Source of the DNA: JBAXTE01 sp038240835 | GTDB taxonomy: Bacteria > Bacteroidota > Bacteroidia > Bacteroidales > WCHB1-69 | Direction of reading: 5' to 3' | Length of the DNA: 32,582 nucleotides | NCBI GenBank assembly: GCA_038240835.1 | Contig: JBBRGJ010000018.1 | Span: forward strand, 1-32,582 | Shown: positions 23,816 to 30,825 of the stretch, one piece after another | Layout of the letters: every line of letters starts with the position of its first letter | How positions within the stretch are numbered: position 1 is the stretch's first letter | Program-made: the position numbers and the translations under genes | The notes under the pieces: model-generated | Told to the model about the DNA's origin: nothing | The model's input: the letters and a program-made list of their open reading frames with translations, nothing else | The model's database searches: none

Positions 23816-24154
23816 ATGAAAATTGCATTTACATCAACCGGAACAACTTGGGATTCAATCATGGATTCAAGATTTGGAAGAACTGAATTTATCGTTGTTT
23901 ACAACGAAGAGACAAAAGAATTAACCTCTTTTGATAATAGCGCTGTTAAAGACGAAGCACACGGCGCGGGAACTGCTACCTCACAAAAAATATACGAAAT
24001 TAGTCCCGATGTACTTATTACTGGAAATGGTCCTGGCGAAACAGCTTCAAAAGCATTAAAGCAACTAAATATGAAGATTTTTGCCGATGCACACGAAATT
24101 ACCGTAAAAGAGGCTTATGAAAAATACAAAAACAACGAACTGAAAGAGTTGTAA
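23816..24154 (+). CDS. NifX/NifB-type small protein 3
   Basis: 112 residues: MKIAFTSTGTTWDSIMDSRFGRTEFIVVYN at the start, DEAHGAGTATSQKI in the middle, PDVLITGNGPGETASKAL near residue 70, and KEAYEKYKNNEL at the end. The HGAG segment and the GNGPGETA loop are those of the cluster-binding NifX-like family, here the version closest in style to archaeal stand-alone members. It ends the gene block behind the two ATPases. With three different NifX-type proteins, each may bind a different cluster or one may be the final acceptor. No cysteine is present, so any cluster would need His or Asp ligands or a partner. Confidence 0.87.
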   Translation: MKIAFTSTGTTWDSIMDSRFGRTEFIVVYNEETKELTSFDNSAVKDEAHGAGTATSQKIYEISPDVLITGNGPGETASKALKQLNMKIFADAHEITVKEAYEKYKNNELKEL

Positions 24155-24179
24155 TCTTTGAAGTAATTGTTTTTTTAAA

Positions 24180-24205
24180 TTCTTCGGCTGGCTCAGGATG
24201 ACACC
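24180..24205 (-). repeat. solo arm of the dispersed REP-like family
   Basis: TCTTCGGCTGGCTCAGGATG followed by ACACC matches the end arm of repeat copy C (near 26840-26860). No palindrome or partner arm is nearby, so it is probably a decayed or partial copy. It lies between the metal-cluster block and the peroxiredoxin gene. Confidence 0.6.
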
Positions 24206-24317
24206 AGTTATGGTCTTATCAAATAGTAATGAATTATTCACAATTTGTTGATTCAAAATCGAACAATTAAGCAGAGTTGATGTTATAATTAAAGAAAATC
24301 TTAAAAAACAAAATATT

Positions 24318-25025
24318 ATGCAAGAACAAATTTATTCAATGCCACGCATTGGCGACAAAGCACCTGAATTTAAAGCCGTTACTACTCAAGGCGAAATCAA
24401 TTTTCCAGCAGATTACAAAGGAAGTTGGGTTATTTTATTTAGTCATCCTGCAGATTTTACTCCCGTTTGTACTTCGGAGTTTATGACGTTTGCAAGCATG
24501 GAAAAACAATTCAACGATGCCAACTGTAAACTAGTTGGACTTTCTGTAGATGGCCTTTACAGCCACATTGCTTGGCTACGTACCATCAAGGACAAAATCG
24601 AATACAAAGGAATGAAAAACGTAGAAGTTACATTCCCATTGATTGAGGACATCACCATGGAAGTAGCTCAAAAATATGGTATGATGATGCCAGGCGAAAG
24701 CAACACAAAAGCTGTTCGTGCGGTATTTGTAATCGATCCAAATGGAATTGTAAGAACTATCATCTATTATCCTCTAAGTTTAGGTCGTAACTTCGACGAG
24801 TTGTACAGAGTGATCTTAGCGCTTAAAACTGCTGACGAATTTTCAATTGCTACTCCAGCGGACTGGCGTCCAGGTGATGAAGTAATTGTTCCTACTGCAG
24901 GCTCATGTGGCGTTGCCAAAGAACGTATGGAATCAAAAGATCCAAACACAACTTGCTACGACTGGTTCTTCTGCACCAAAAAATTAAGCAGAGAAGAAGT
25001 GCTCGCAAAAATTATTAAAAAATAG
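24318..25025 (+). CDS. peroxiredoxin, 1-Cys/Prx6 type
   Basis: 235 residues, the long Prx6-like form. The peroxidatic site PADFTPVC gives Thr48 and Cys51 with Arg134 further on. The C-terminal arm holds three more cysteines (Cys197, Cys213, Cys219) in GSCGVAKERM and TCYDWFFC, similar to archaeal Prx6 enzymes that use C-terminal cysteines as resolving residues. It reduces hydrogen or organic peroxides in the cytoplasm. It sits 163 bp downstream of the metal-cluster block on the same strand, probably as a separate unit because of the gap, though co-expression for oxidative protection of Fe-S proteins is possible. A strong terminator follows. Confidence 0.93.
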   Translation: MQEQIYSMPRIGDKAPEFKAVTTQGEINFPADYKGSWVILFSHPADFTPVCTSEFMTFASMEKQFNDANCKLVGLSVDGLYSHIAWLRTIKDKIEYKGMKNVEVTFPLIEDITMEVAQKYGMMMPGESNTKAVRAVFVIDPNGIVRTIIYYPLSLGRNFDELYRVILALKTADEFSIATPADWRPGDEVIVPTAGSCGVAKERMESKDPNTTCYDWFFCTKKLSREEVLAKIIKK

Positions 25026-25045
25026 GTTTATTTTCTTTGAATAGT

Positions 25046-25086
25046 AAAAGAGAGGTCTAACATTCGTTTAGACCTCTCTTTTTTTT
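25046..25086 (+). terminator. strong intrinsic terminator after the peroxiredoxin gene
   Basis: AAAAGAGAGGTCTAA (25046-25060) pairs fully with TTAGACCTCTCTTTT (25068-25082) around a 7-base loop, followed by more Ts to 25086. The stem is 15 bp without mismatch. Confidence 0.92.
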
Positions 25087-25149
25087 GTCAGCAAAAGCAT
25101 TGGGGTGACTCAAAAACTAACTCCGACAATATTTCACTATAAAATTGCG

Positions 25150-25157
25150 TACTTTTG
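25150..25157 (+). promoter_or_regulatory. pssA: -7 element of pssA (decides the start codon)
   Basis: TACTTTTG matches TAnnTTTG. The expected transcription start near 25164 excludes the in-frame TTG at 25155 and supports the ATG at 25185. Confidence 0.6.
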
Positions 25158-25184
25158 TCAAAAAAAACAAACTTATCTACGTCG

Positions 25185-25898
25185 ATGATTAAAAAACATA
25201 TTCCAAATACAATTACAGGATTCAATCTTGTTTCGGGATGCATCTCGATTGTATTATCCTTCTCGCACCAATACGAGTGGGCAATTGCAGCCATCATCAT
25301 TGCCGCAATTTTTGATTTCTTTGATGGATTTGCCGCCAGAATTCTCAATGTAATGTCACCCATTGGTAAAGAGATGGACTCGTTGGCAGATGTGGTTTCG
25401 TTTGGAGTATCTCCGGCGATGATCCTATTTTGTTACATGACCGAATTAACAACCAAACAAAACTTGAGCGGATGGGTAACTTTTTTACCTTATCTAATTT
25501 TCATTGTCCCCATGTTTTCCGCCCTCCGATTGGCAAAATTCAACCTCGATACTCGTCAAACTACCTCCTTTTTGGGACTTCCAACTCCTGCAAATGCACT
25601 CTTTTTGAGCACTCTTGTCCTACTCCCTCAAGAGTGGATTTTTATTCATAATGTATACTTTCTATTAATTATTTCGGCAATTACTTCGTGGATGTTGGTC
25701 TCCGAAATACCACTTTTTGCGTTGAAGTTTAAAAACTTTTCGTGGAAAGATAATTCTGAAAAATTCATCTTCGTCATAGGAATTATCCCTCTTGCAATCA
25801 TCTTTAACTACAAAGCAATTCCATTCATTATTTTATGGTATGTCTGCCTCTCTATAGGCATGAATATAAGTTTGCATTGCAAAAAATCATCGAAATAA
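25185..25898 (+). CDS. pssA: CDP-diacylglycerol-serine O-phosphatidyltransferase
   Basis: 237 residues from the ATG at 25185; the frame extends upstream to a TTG that lies in the promoter and is rejected. The CDP-alcohol phosphotransferase motif is complete: DGFAARILNVMSPIGKEMDSLAD, with spacing DG-x2-AR-x8-G-x3-D-x3-D. About six or more hydrophobic segments give an integral membrane protein. It makes phosphatidylserine from CDP-diacylglycerol and serine, the precursor of phosphatidylethanolamine. The N-terminal IPNTITGFNLVSGCISI is typical of the bacterial membrane-bound (type II) form. No decarboxylase gene is next to it here. folB follows after 34 bp. Confidence 0.93.
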   Translation: MIKKHIPNTITGFNLVSGCISIVLSFSHQYEWAIAAIIIAAIFDFFDGFAARILNVMSPIGKEMDSLADVVSFGVSPAMILFCYMTELTTKQNLSGWVTFLPYLIFIVPMFSALRLAKFNLDTRQTTSFLGLPTPANALFLSTLVLLPQEWIFIHNVYFLLIISAITSWMLVSEIPLFALKFKNFSWKDNSEKFIFVIGIIPLAIIFNYKAIPFIILWYVCLSIGMNISLHCKKSSK

Positions 25899-25932
25899 CA
25901 CCTCTTGGAAATCACAAAAATAATTACAAAAC

Positions 25933-26289
25933 ATGAGTCAGATATTTTTAGAAGGAATGGAGTTTTACGCCTATCACGGCTGTTTTAAAGAAGAGCAACT
26001 GATTGGCACTTGGTTTAACGTAGAAGCCGTTTTATGGGGAGATTTTGAGAAAGCTGCTCAAACCGACAATTTAGAAGCTACCGTTAACTACTTAAGCGTA
26101 TATCGCACCATTAAAGCAGAGATGGAAATTCCAACAAAACTTTTAGAGACGGTCGTGGTGCGTATTTTAGACCAAATTTTGGCTACCTATCCCCTGGTAG
26201 AAAAAGTGGAAGTGAAATTATCTAAACAAAACCCTCCGTTGGGTGGAAAATTAAAATGCGTAAGTGTCTTAATGTCAAAAAGCAGATAA
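25933..26289 (+). CDS. folB: dihydroneopterin aldolase
   Basis: 118 residues, the usual FolB length. FLEGMEFYAYHGCFKEEQLIG carries the HG and conserved acidic residue of the active site; ATVNYLSVYRTIKAEME and LLETVVVRILDQIL lie in the core; VEVKLSKQNPPLGGKLKCVSV includes the catalytic lysine region. It converts dihydroneopterin to 6-hydroxymethyl-dihydropterin in folate synthesis. It is followed 4 bp later by a small Cys-rich gene, so the two are co-transcribed. Confidence 0.93.
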   Translation: MSQIFLEGMEFYAYHGCFKEEQLIGTWFNVEAVLWGDFEKAAQTDNLEATVNYLSVYRTIKAEMEIPTKLLETVVVRILDQILATYPLVEKVEVKLSKQNPPLGGKLKCVSVLMSKSR

Positions 26290-26293
26290 CAAC

Positions 26294-26479
26294 ATGACGA
26301 AGCAGTGCCCTAAATGCGGAAAATCCTTTGAATGCACCCACAACAAAAACTGTTGGTGTATGACCATAAAACTCAGCGAAACCACCATTAATCAGTTAAA
26401 AGAAGAGTATCCAGACTGCCTTTGCAAAGAGTGTTTGGAAGAATTTGAAGCAAATTCATCAAAAAATTTGGCAAAATAG
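26294..26479 (+). CDS. small cysteine-rich CWC family protein
   Basis: 61 residues with seven cysteines, arranged as CPKC, FECTHNKNCWC and CLCKEC, the pattern of the cysteine-rich CWC family (named from its C-W-C motif). It probably binds zinc through these residues. No biochemical function is established for the family. It starts 4 bp after folB, and its stop lies just upstream of the tRNA-Cys promoter. Confidence 0.8.
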   Translation: MTKQCPKCGKSFECTHNKNCWCMTIKLSETTINQLKEEYPDCLCKECLEEFEANSSKNLAK

Positions 26480-26498
26480 AAAAAATATAGTAATTTTG
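26467..26498 (+). promoter_or_regulatory. promoter of the tRNA-Cys gene
   Basis: TTTG at 26467-26470, 20 bases, then TAATTTTG at 26491-26498: the best match in the window to the two-part Bacteroidota promoter (TTTG, about 19-21 bases, TAnnTTTG). It overlaps the end of the CWC gene. Transcription would start within a few bases of the mature tRNA 5' end at 26509. Confidence 0.75.
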
Positions 26499-26508
26499 CA
26501 CTTCCAAT

Positions 26509-26579
26509 GGTCCTGTAGCCGAGTGGTTAGGCACCGGTCTGCAAAACCGTCTACAGCGGTTCGAATCCGCTCGGGACCT
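26509..26579 (+). tRNA. tRNA-Cys (anticodon GCA)
   Basis: 71 bases without an encoded CCA. Acceptor arm GGTCCTG (26509-26515) pairs with CGGGACC (26572-26578) with one T-G pair; the discriminator is T at 26579, as is usual for tRNA-Cys. D stem GCC/GGC; anticodon loop CTGCAAA with GCA at 26541-26543; T arm AGCGG-TTCGAAT-CCGCT. The first pair of the anticodon stem is C opposite T (positions 27 and 43), a mismatch; the other four pairs are intact. A terminator hairpin follows immediately. Confidence 0.95.
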
Positions 26580-26580
26580 C

Positions 26581-26617
26581 AAAAAAAAGCTGTCGTTTTA
26601 CGATGGCTTTTTTTTTT
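26581..26617 (+). terminator. terminator after tRNA-Cys
   Basis: A-run, then GCTGTCG (26589-26595), loop TTTTA, CGATGGC (26601-26607; two G-T pairs), then a run of ten Ts. Confidence 0.8.
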
Positions 26618-26655
26618 GTTAGTTGAGTAAGCTGATTTAAACTTATTCAAAACTG

Positions 26656-26878
26656 TCATATTAAGACTTTATCCAATTTTTTTGGGAATAAAGGGTTAAT
26701 GACAGTGGGAAAACCTGCCAATATTTGCAACTAAATAAACACAGTGTAGACGTGTTTTTTTACGGTCATACTGAGCCTGTCGAAGTATACATAGTATAAA
26801 CTTACGAAGTCCTTCCCTTCGATGCCTCAGGGCAGGCTGGCTCAGGATGACCAGAAAAGTAGAAAAAGCAAAAATAGC
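26656..26878 (-). repeat. dispersed composite repeat, copy C
   Basis: Reverse complement of copy B. The shared run includes CAATTTTTTTGGGAATAAAG, CCAATATTTGCAACTAAATA, CGGTCATACTGAGCC and GTCGAAGTATACATAGTATA. It lacks the three-hairpin block of copy B but carries instead a CGATGCCTCAGGGCAGGCTG hairpin in its other arm. Confidence 0.8.
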
Positions 26879-27175
26879 CTTATGATTTTTTTAATACAGA
26901 GAAATAAATCACTTCGAAGATTTTTCTTTTTTAGTGTCACTTTTGTCTTGACATCCCACCATGCGGGATAAACTCCAGTAACTCTTTTCAAGTCCCGTAG
27001 GCGATGCAGTGAGCCTGGTCGAACTGGACGTAATGTCGGTAAAAAAAAATTCTAAAATTATAAATAAGTGCCGTAGGTACGAAACCTAATAACTAAAAAA
27101 GGAAAACAACATTACTTCGAAAAATTTTCTTTTTGATTAATACTTTTGCCTTGATGCAAAAGTATTCAAAAAATC

Positions 27176-27376
27176 AAGAAGGAGCGAATGCAAGTTTTTG
27201 GGAAATTTCAAATGCAATAAGCAATTCTTTAGCAAGGTAGGCTAATATGAAGTCTTTGTTGTTTTCTAAAAGATTATTGTTTTCTCCTAGACTTAAAATT
27301 AGGAAGTAAACGCCCTTGCTGAATTGCTAATTGTATTTGAAAACTATTGTTTTTAAGGGCTCGCTCGCTCCTTCAG
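27176..27376. repeat. long imperfect inverted repeat
   Basis: The left arm (about 27176-27241) starts GAAGGAGCGA and contains TTTCAAATGCAATAAGCAAT and TAGCAAGG. The right arm (about 27308-27376), read in reverse complement, gives GAAGGAGCGA, TTCAAATACAATTAGCAATT and CAGCAAGG. The arms of about 65 bases enclose about 66 bases. It could form a long RNA hairpin or be a MITE-like element; it encodes no protein. Confidence 0.65.
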
Positions 27377-27585
27377 ATCCCACGCGCAGAGGATTGAGCG
27401 ATTTTTGAAGATTTAGGGCTACGCAGTGATGGCTTCGCGGTTTTTTTTTTACTCAGAAGGTTTTTTTATTTCCTAAATCAAAGATTAAGGTTAGTCGAAC
27501 CTTGAAGAAAAGACTAATCCAAGGTTTTATGCCCAGATTTTACCAAAAATCCATAATCGTTTATTTATGAGGTAGTTATGTAATT

Positions 27586-27812
27586 CTGTCATTGGTAGAT
27601 TTCATCCAAAAAAATTTGGAAATGAAGGGTAATGACAGTGAGGAAACTTATTGATATTCTAAACTTAAAATATTGAAAATTAACGATTTAATGAATGTCA
27701 TACTGTCACGATAGCTATCGTGATTATCGAAGTATTATAGAAAGAGCTTTATGAAAGCACTTTTTGAAGCCCTTCGATTAACTCAGGAAGACCAGAAAAG
27801 ATGTAATATTCT
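27586..27812 (-). repeat. dispersed composite repeat, copy D
   Basis: Reverse complement of copy A: it starts CTGTCATTGGTAGATTTCAT and ends TCAGGAAGACCAGAAAAG. The 18-base palindrome TCACGATAGCTATCGTGA is at 27706-27723, in the arm where copy A has GAGTTA; where copy A has the palindrome, copy D has AACTCA. Confidence 0.8.
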
Positions 27813-27824
27813 AATTCTGTCATT

Positions 27825-27915
27825 AGTAGCCTGCCAAAGTAAAGTGAAAGCATTCGAAAAGTTCTTTATGAAATCCTTCCCTTCGATGCCTTAGGGCAGG
27901 CTATCTCAGGATGAC
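27825..27915 (-). repeat. decayed partial copy of the dispersed repeat (copy F)
   Basis: It contains CTGTCATTAGTAGCCTGCC, then CCCTTCGATGCCTTAGGGCA and TCTCAGGATGAC, the end arm of the family, but without the A/T-rich half. It is next to the stop of the reductase gene. Confidence 0.6.
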
Positions 27916-27953
27916 TTAGAAATGAAAATAAATCACAAATTGATTAAGTTGAA

Positions 27954-28427
27954 TTAAATCAACGTCAGCAATTTTTCCAGTCCTTCTAAGTCTGCTTTTG
28001 AAAAAGAGGCTAACTCCTTGCTGTCGACGTCTAATATTCCAATTATTTCTTGGTTTCTAATCAGCGGAATGACAACTTCCGATTGGGAGCGGCTATCGCA
28101 GGCGATGTGTCCAGGAAATTCGTGCACATTATCTACTAAAAGTGGGGATTTTTGATTTACACCCGCCCAACACACACCGCAATTTTCTTTCAATACCATG
28201 CAAGCAAGCGATCCCTGATACGGTCCCACTGTGAGCACTCCATCATCCAAGAGATAAAAACCTGTCCAAAAAAAGTAATCAAACTTTTGATGAAGAACCG
28301 CAACCATGGTCGACATACGAGCGATGGGGTTTTTTGTTTTCACAAAAAGATCTTGAAGTTGATTAAAAATGCGTTGGTAACGCTCACTTTTTTGCAATTC
28401 GGAAAGATGACTTGTTCTTTTCTCCAT
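27954..28427 (-). CDS. msrC: free methionine-R-sulfoxide reductase (GAF domain)
   Basis: 157 residues forming one GAF domain. The signature TVGPYQGSLAC, then GVCWAGV and VHEFPGHIACDSRSQSEVVIPL are those of fRMsr (E. coli YebR/MsrC). Cys76, Cys86 and Cys110 match the three catalytic cysteines of E. coli (84, 94 and 118), with a constant offset of 8; Cys83 is extra. The usual GKGVCG is altered to KENCGVCW. It reduces free methionine-R-sulfoxide, a repair and antioxidant role in the cytoplasm. It stands alone with its own candidate promoter, and its 3' end meets the repeat region. Confidence 0.92.
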   Translation of the reverse strand: MEKRTSHLSELQKSERYQRIFNQLQDLFVKTKNPIARMSTMVAVLHQKFDYFFWTGFYLLDDGVLTVGPYQGSLACMVLKENCGVCWAGVNQKSPLLVDNVHEFPGHIACDSRSQSEVVIPLIRNQEIIGILDVDSKELASFSKADLEGLEKLLTLI

Positions 28428-28470
28428 AAGAAATAAAGATTAGGATTGATTTGAATATTGATTGTGAATG

Positions 28471-28478
28471 CAAACTTA
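28471..28478 (-). promoter_or_regulatory. msrC: -7 element of msrC
   Basis: TAAGTTTG on the minus strand, 43 bases before the ATG at 28427. No good -33 element was found. Confidence 0.45.
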
Positions 28479-28531
28479 CTTTATTTTTGTGATTCCACGA
28501 ATGGGTGAATTAAAAAAGGAGTAAAAAATCG

Positions 28532-28539
28532 TATCTTTG
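28532..28539 (+). promoter_or_regulatory. -7 element of the lipoprotein-rlhA pair
   Basis: TATCTTTG, 26 bases before the ATG at 28566. A second match, TATTTTTG at 28482-28489, lies further upstream and is less well placed. Confidence 0.55.
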
Positions 28540-28565
28540 TCCGATAAACATCATTCAAAAAAAGT

Positions 28566-28892
28566 ATGTCGAAAAATATATTATTTAAAAAATATCTCCT
28601 TGTCCCATTAATTTTAGGAATGTTTTTGTTCACTTCCTGTAGAAGCAAAGAGTGTAAAGAGAATCGCAAAATTCGCATCAATGCTATGATTACAGCACTC
28701 ACCCATACTTACACCGACCAAGAGGCCATCAGAGAATATTCCGAAAAATCGATTGATGCTATCATCGATAAGTATGGCTGTGAAAGTTTAAAAAAGCCAA
28801 ACTTACCCATCGACCAACAAAAAGAGCTGCTCAAACAAATTGAGGATGAGAACAGCGACTTGATCGATCGACTGGAAAAAAGCAAAAGATAA
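28566..28892 (+). CDS. small lipoprotein of unknown function
   Basis: 108 residues. The N-terminus has a KK-rich start, a hydrophobic core LLVPLILGMFLF and the lipobox FTSC, with Cys25 as the lipidated residue. The mature part is highly charged, predicted helical, with no family I recognise (LTHTYTDQEAIREYSEKSID, KELLKQIEDENSDLIDRLEK). It would sit in the inner or outer membrane facing the periplasm. Its TAA shares the A with the ATG of the following gene (TAATG), so translation of the two is coupled. Confidence 0.75.
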   Translation: MSKNILFKKYLLVPLILGMFLFTSCRSKECKENRKIRINAMITALTHTYTDQEAIREYSEKSIDAIIDKYGCESLKKPNLPIDQQKELLKQIEDENSDLIDRLEKSKR

Positions 28893-30730
28893 TGAAATTG
28901 AAAAAAATCTCAATTCTGGCACCCGCCCGCTCACTCGAAGGAGGAATGGTTGCCATAAACCACGGTGCCGACGAAATATATATTGGCGCTCCGAAGTTTG
29001 GTGCCAGGCAATCTGCGGGCAACTCCATCGAAGATATTGCGGAACTCATAAAGTACGCACACAAATTTAATGTCAAAGTATTTGTCGCCTTAAATACGTT
29101 GCTCTACGACCGAGAATTAGAAGAAGTGCAGCAACTAATAAACACGATTTACACCATAGGTGCGGATGCGATTATTATACAAGACCTTGGAATACTGGAG
29201 TTGGATCTGCCGCCAATTCCGCTACATGCAAGCACTCAACTCAATAATGTAGCTGTAAACCACATTCAATTTTTGGGAAAAGTTGGGTTTTCGAGAATCA
29301 TTCTGGCGAGAGAGCTTTCCATCGATCAAATTAAAGAGATTCGAAAACAGACAACCGTAGATTTAGAATCATTTATTCACGGATCGCTGTGCGTCAGTTA
29401 TAGCGGCCAATGTTACCTGAGTCACTCTATTGGCAACCGAAGTGCAAATCGCGGAGAGTGTGCCCAACCTTGCCGTTTGAGTTACGATTTAACCGATGAA
29501 AATGACAACCTATTGGTCGAGCAAAAACATCTGTTGTCTCTCCGAGATTTAAACCATTCTAAATCTATTCCTCAACTGATTGATGCGGGAATTACTTCGT
29601 TGAAAATTGAAGGAAGACTCAAGGACAATGAATATGTGGCCAATGTGGTAAGTCATTACCGGAACATAGTGGATGAATATATTGCTTTAAATCCTGAATA
29701 CACGAGATCTTCTCATGGAAAATCGCACAGTTTATTCACACCCGATATCGACAAAACATTTAATCGCCAATACAGTTCCTATTTTATAAATGGCCGCACC
29801 GAAGAGGATATTACGGCTCACAACAGTCCTAAATCGTTGGGGAAAAAACTGGGCACAATTACCAAAATCACCTCTTTGTATGCCGAAATAGACACCCAAG
29901 AAGTACTTCGAAATGGCGATGGAATCTGCTTTTTTACAAACGATGGATCTTTGCGTGGCGCATACATAAACTCTGTAAATGGAAATCAGATTTCAATTTC
30001 TAACGATGCTGAATGGAAAGTGGGTGATGTTTTATTCCGAAACTTAGATGTGGCTTTCGAAAAGCAGATGCAATACGAAAAGACGAAAAGGAAAATCTCG
30101 TGCGAAATGTTCTTAGAAAAAGAGGACGATTTTTTCCAAATTAAAGCAGTGGCAGATAATGGATTATCCACTTCGTATAAAATTACAGAATTTGAATTGG
30201 CCAGCAATCTGGAAAGAGCAAACGCACAATTTGAGCAACAGTTAAGCAAATCTGGAGACTCGATGTTTGAAGTCACCAAGGTAATCATTCACACCGACAC
30301 GCTCCCATTTATACCCGTTTCCAAAATAAATGAAATTCGCAGAACTTTATTGACGGATTTGGAGGAATTAATTGGCAAAAACTATCAACGTGAAGAAGTT
30401 CCATTTGCAAAAACAACCGAAAAATATCCAGAGACAGAAATCGATTATCAAGGAAATATTTCCAACGATTTATCCAAACAGTTCTTCGAACGTCATGGCT
30501 CAAAACTCAAAAGATGGTCGCCCGAAAAGTGGGGCTACAAAGGAGACGAGGCGCTGATGACCACCAAATATTGTTTGAAATACAATATGGGTTGGTGCAA
30601 AGTCCATCAGAATCCAACGGGAGACATTCCGAAAGAACTCTATATCTCGCATCAAAATCAAAAATTTAAGTTAGAATTTGATTGTAAAAAATGTGTGATG
30701 TTGGTGGTAAAAGTAGATGAATTATCGTAA
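28892..30730 (+). CDS. rlhA: peptidase U32-family protein, RlhA-like (23S rRNA hydroxylation)
   Basis: 612 residues, the long U32 form. The N-terminal U32 domain (KISILAPARSLEGGMVAINHGADEIYIGAP) is followed by the family cysteines Cys167, Cys174, Cys190 and Cys194 in HGSLCVSYSGQC and NRGECAQPCR, probable Fe-S ligands. The remaining 400 residues hold a beta domain, a DUF3656-like region and a C-terminal part with KYCLKYNMGWC and FDCKKCVM. E. coli RlhA (YdcP, about 650 residues) makes 5-hydroxycytidine at 23S rRNA position 2501. The start overlaps the lipoprotein stop by one base. This is the second U32 protein in the window; the first (14749) is of the shorter TrhP type. Confidence 0.85.
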   Translation: MKLKKISILAPARSLEGGMVAINHGADEIYIGAPKFGARQSAGNSIEDIAELIKYAHKFNVKVFVALNTLLYDRELEEVQQLINTIYTIGADAIIIQDLGILELDLPPIPLHASTQLNNVAVNHIQFLGKVGFSRIILARELSIDQIKEIRKQTTVDLESFIHGSLCVSYSGQCYLSHSIGNRSANRGECAQPCRLSYDLTDENDNLLVEQKHLLSLRDLNHSKSIPQLIDAGITSLKIEGRLKDNEYVANVVSHYRNIVDEYIALNPEYTRSSHGKSHSLFTPDIDKTFNRQYSSYFINGRTEEDITAHNSPKSLGKKLGTITKITSLYAEIDTQEVLRNGDGICFFTNDGSLRGAYINSVNGNQISISNDAEWKVGDVLFRNLDVAFEKQMQYEKTKRKISCEMFLEKEDDFFQIKAVADNGLSTSYKITEFELASNLERANAQFEQQLSKSGDSMFEVTKVIIHTDTLPFIPVSKINEIRRTLLTDLEELIGKNYQREEVPFAKTTEKYPETEIDYQGNISNDLSKQFFERHGSKLKRWSPEKWGYKGDEALMTTKYCLKYNMGWCKVHQNPTGDIPKELYISHQNQKFKLEFDCKKCVMLVVKVDELS

Positions 30731-30770
30731 GAAAAACGAATATTAAAATCTACAATCAACAAAAAAGGTC

Positions 30771-30778
30771 TATTTTTG
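30771..30778 (+). promoter_or_regulatory. -7 element of the phosphatase gene
   Basis: TATTTTTG, 47 bases before the ATG at 30826, implying a leader of about 40 bases. Confidence 0.5.
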
Positions 30779-30825
30779 TAGAAAGCTTGAGTTCCCAGAA
30801 CTCTCACAAATAAAAGAATAACAGA

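Larger units (their letters stand above)
26618..27953. other. gene-free region of about 1.3 kb packed with repeats
   Basis: No frame in this interval encodes a recognisable protein. From left to right it holds repeat copy C (26656-26878), a short GTGCCGTAGGTACGAAACC-type repeat (about 27067-27087), a long imperfect inverted repeat (27176-27376), copy D (27586-27812) and a decayed copy F (27825-27915). The order of copies C and D is the inverse of copies B and A at 7.3-7.8 kb. Confidence 0.75.

Noticed and set aside
19136..24154. Nitrogen-fixation gene cluster
   Set aside because: The NifX/NifB-like proteins are stand-alone small domains; no nifH, nifD, nifK or radical-SAM nifB is present.
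26292..26630. Frames overlapping the tRNA-Cys gene on both strands
   Set aside because: They read through a structurally clear tRNA and its terminator.
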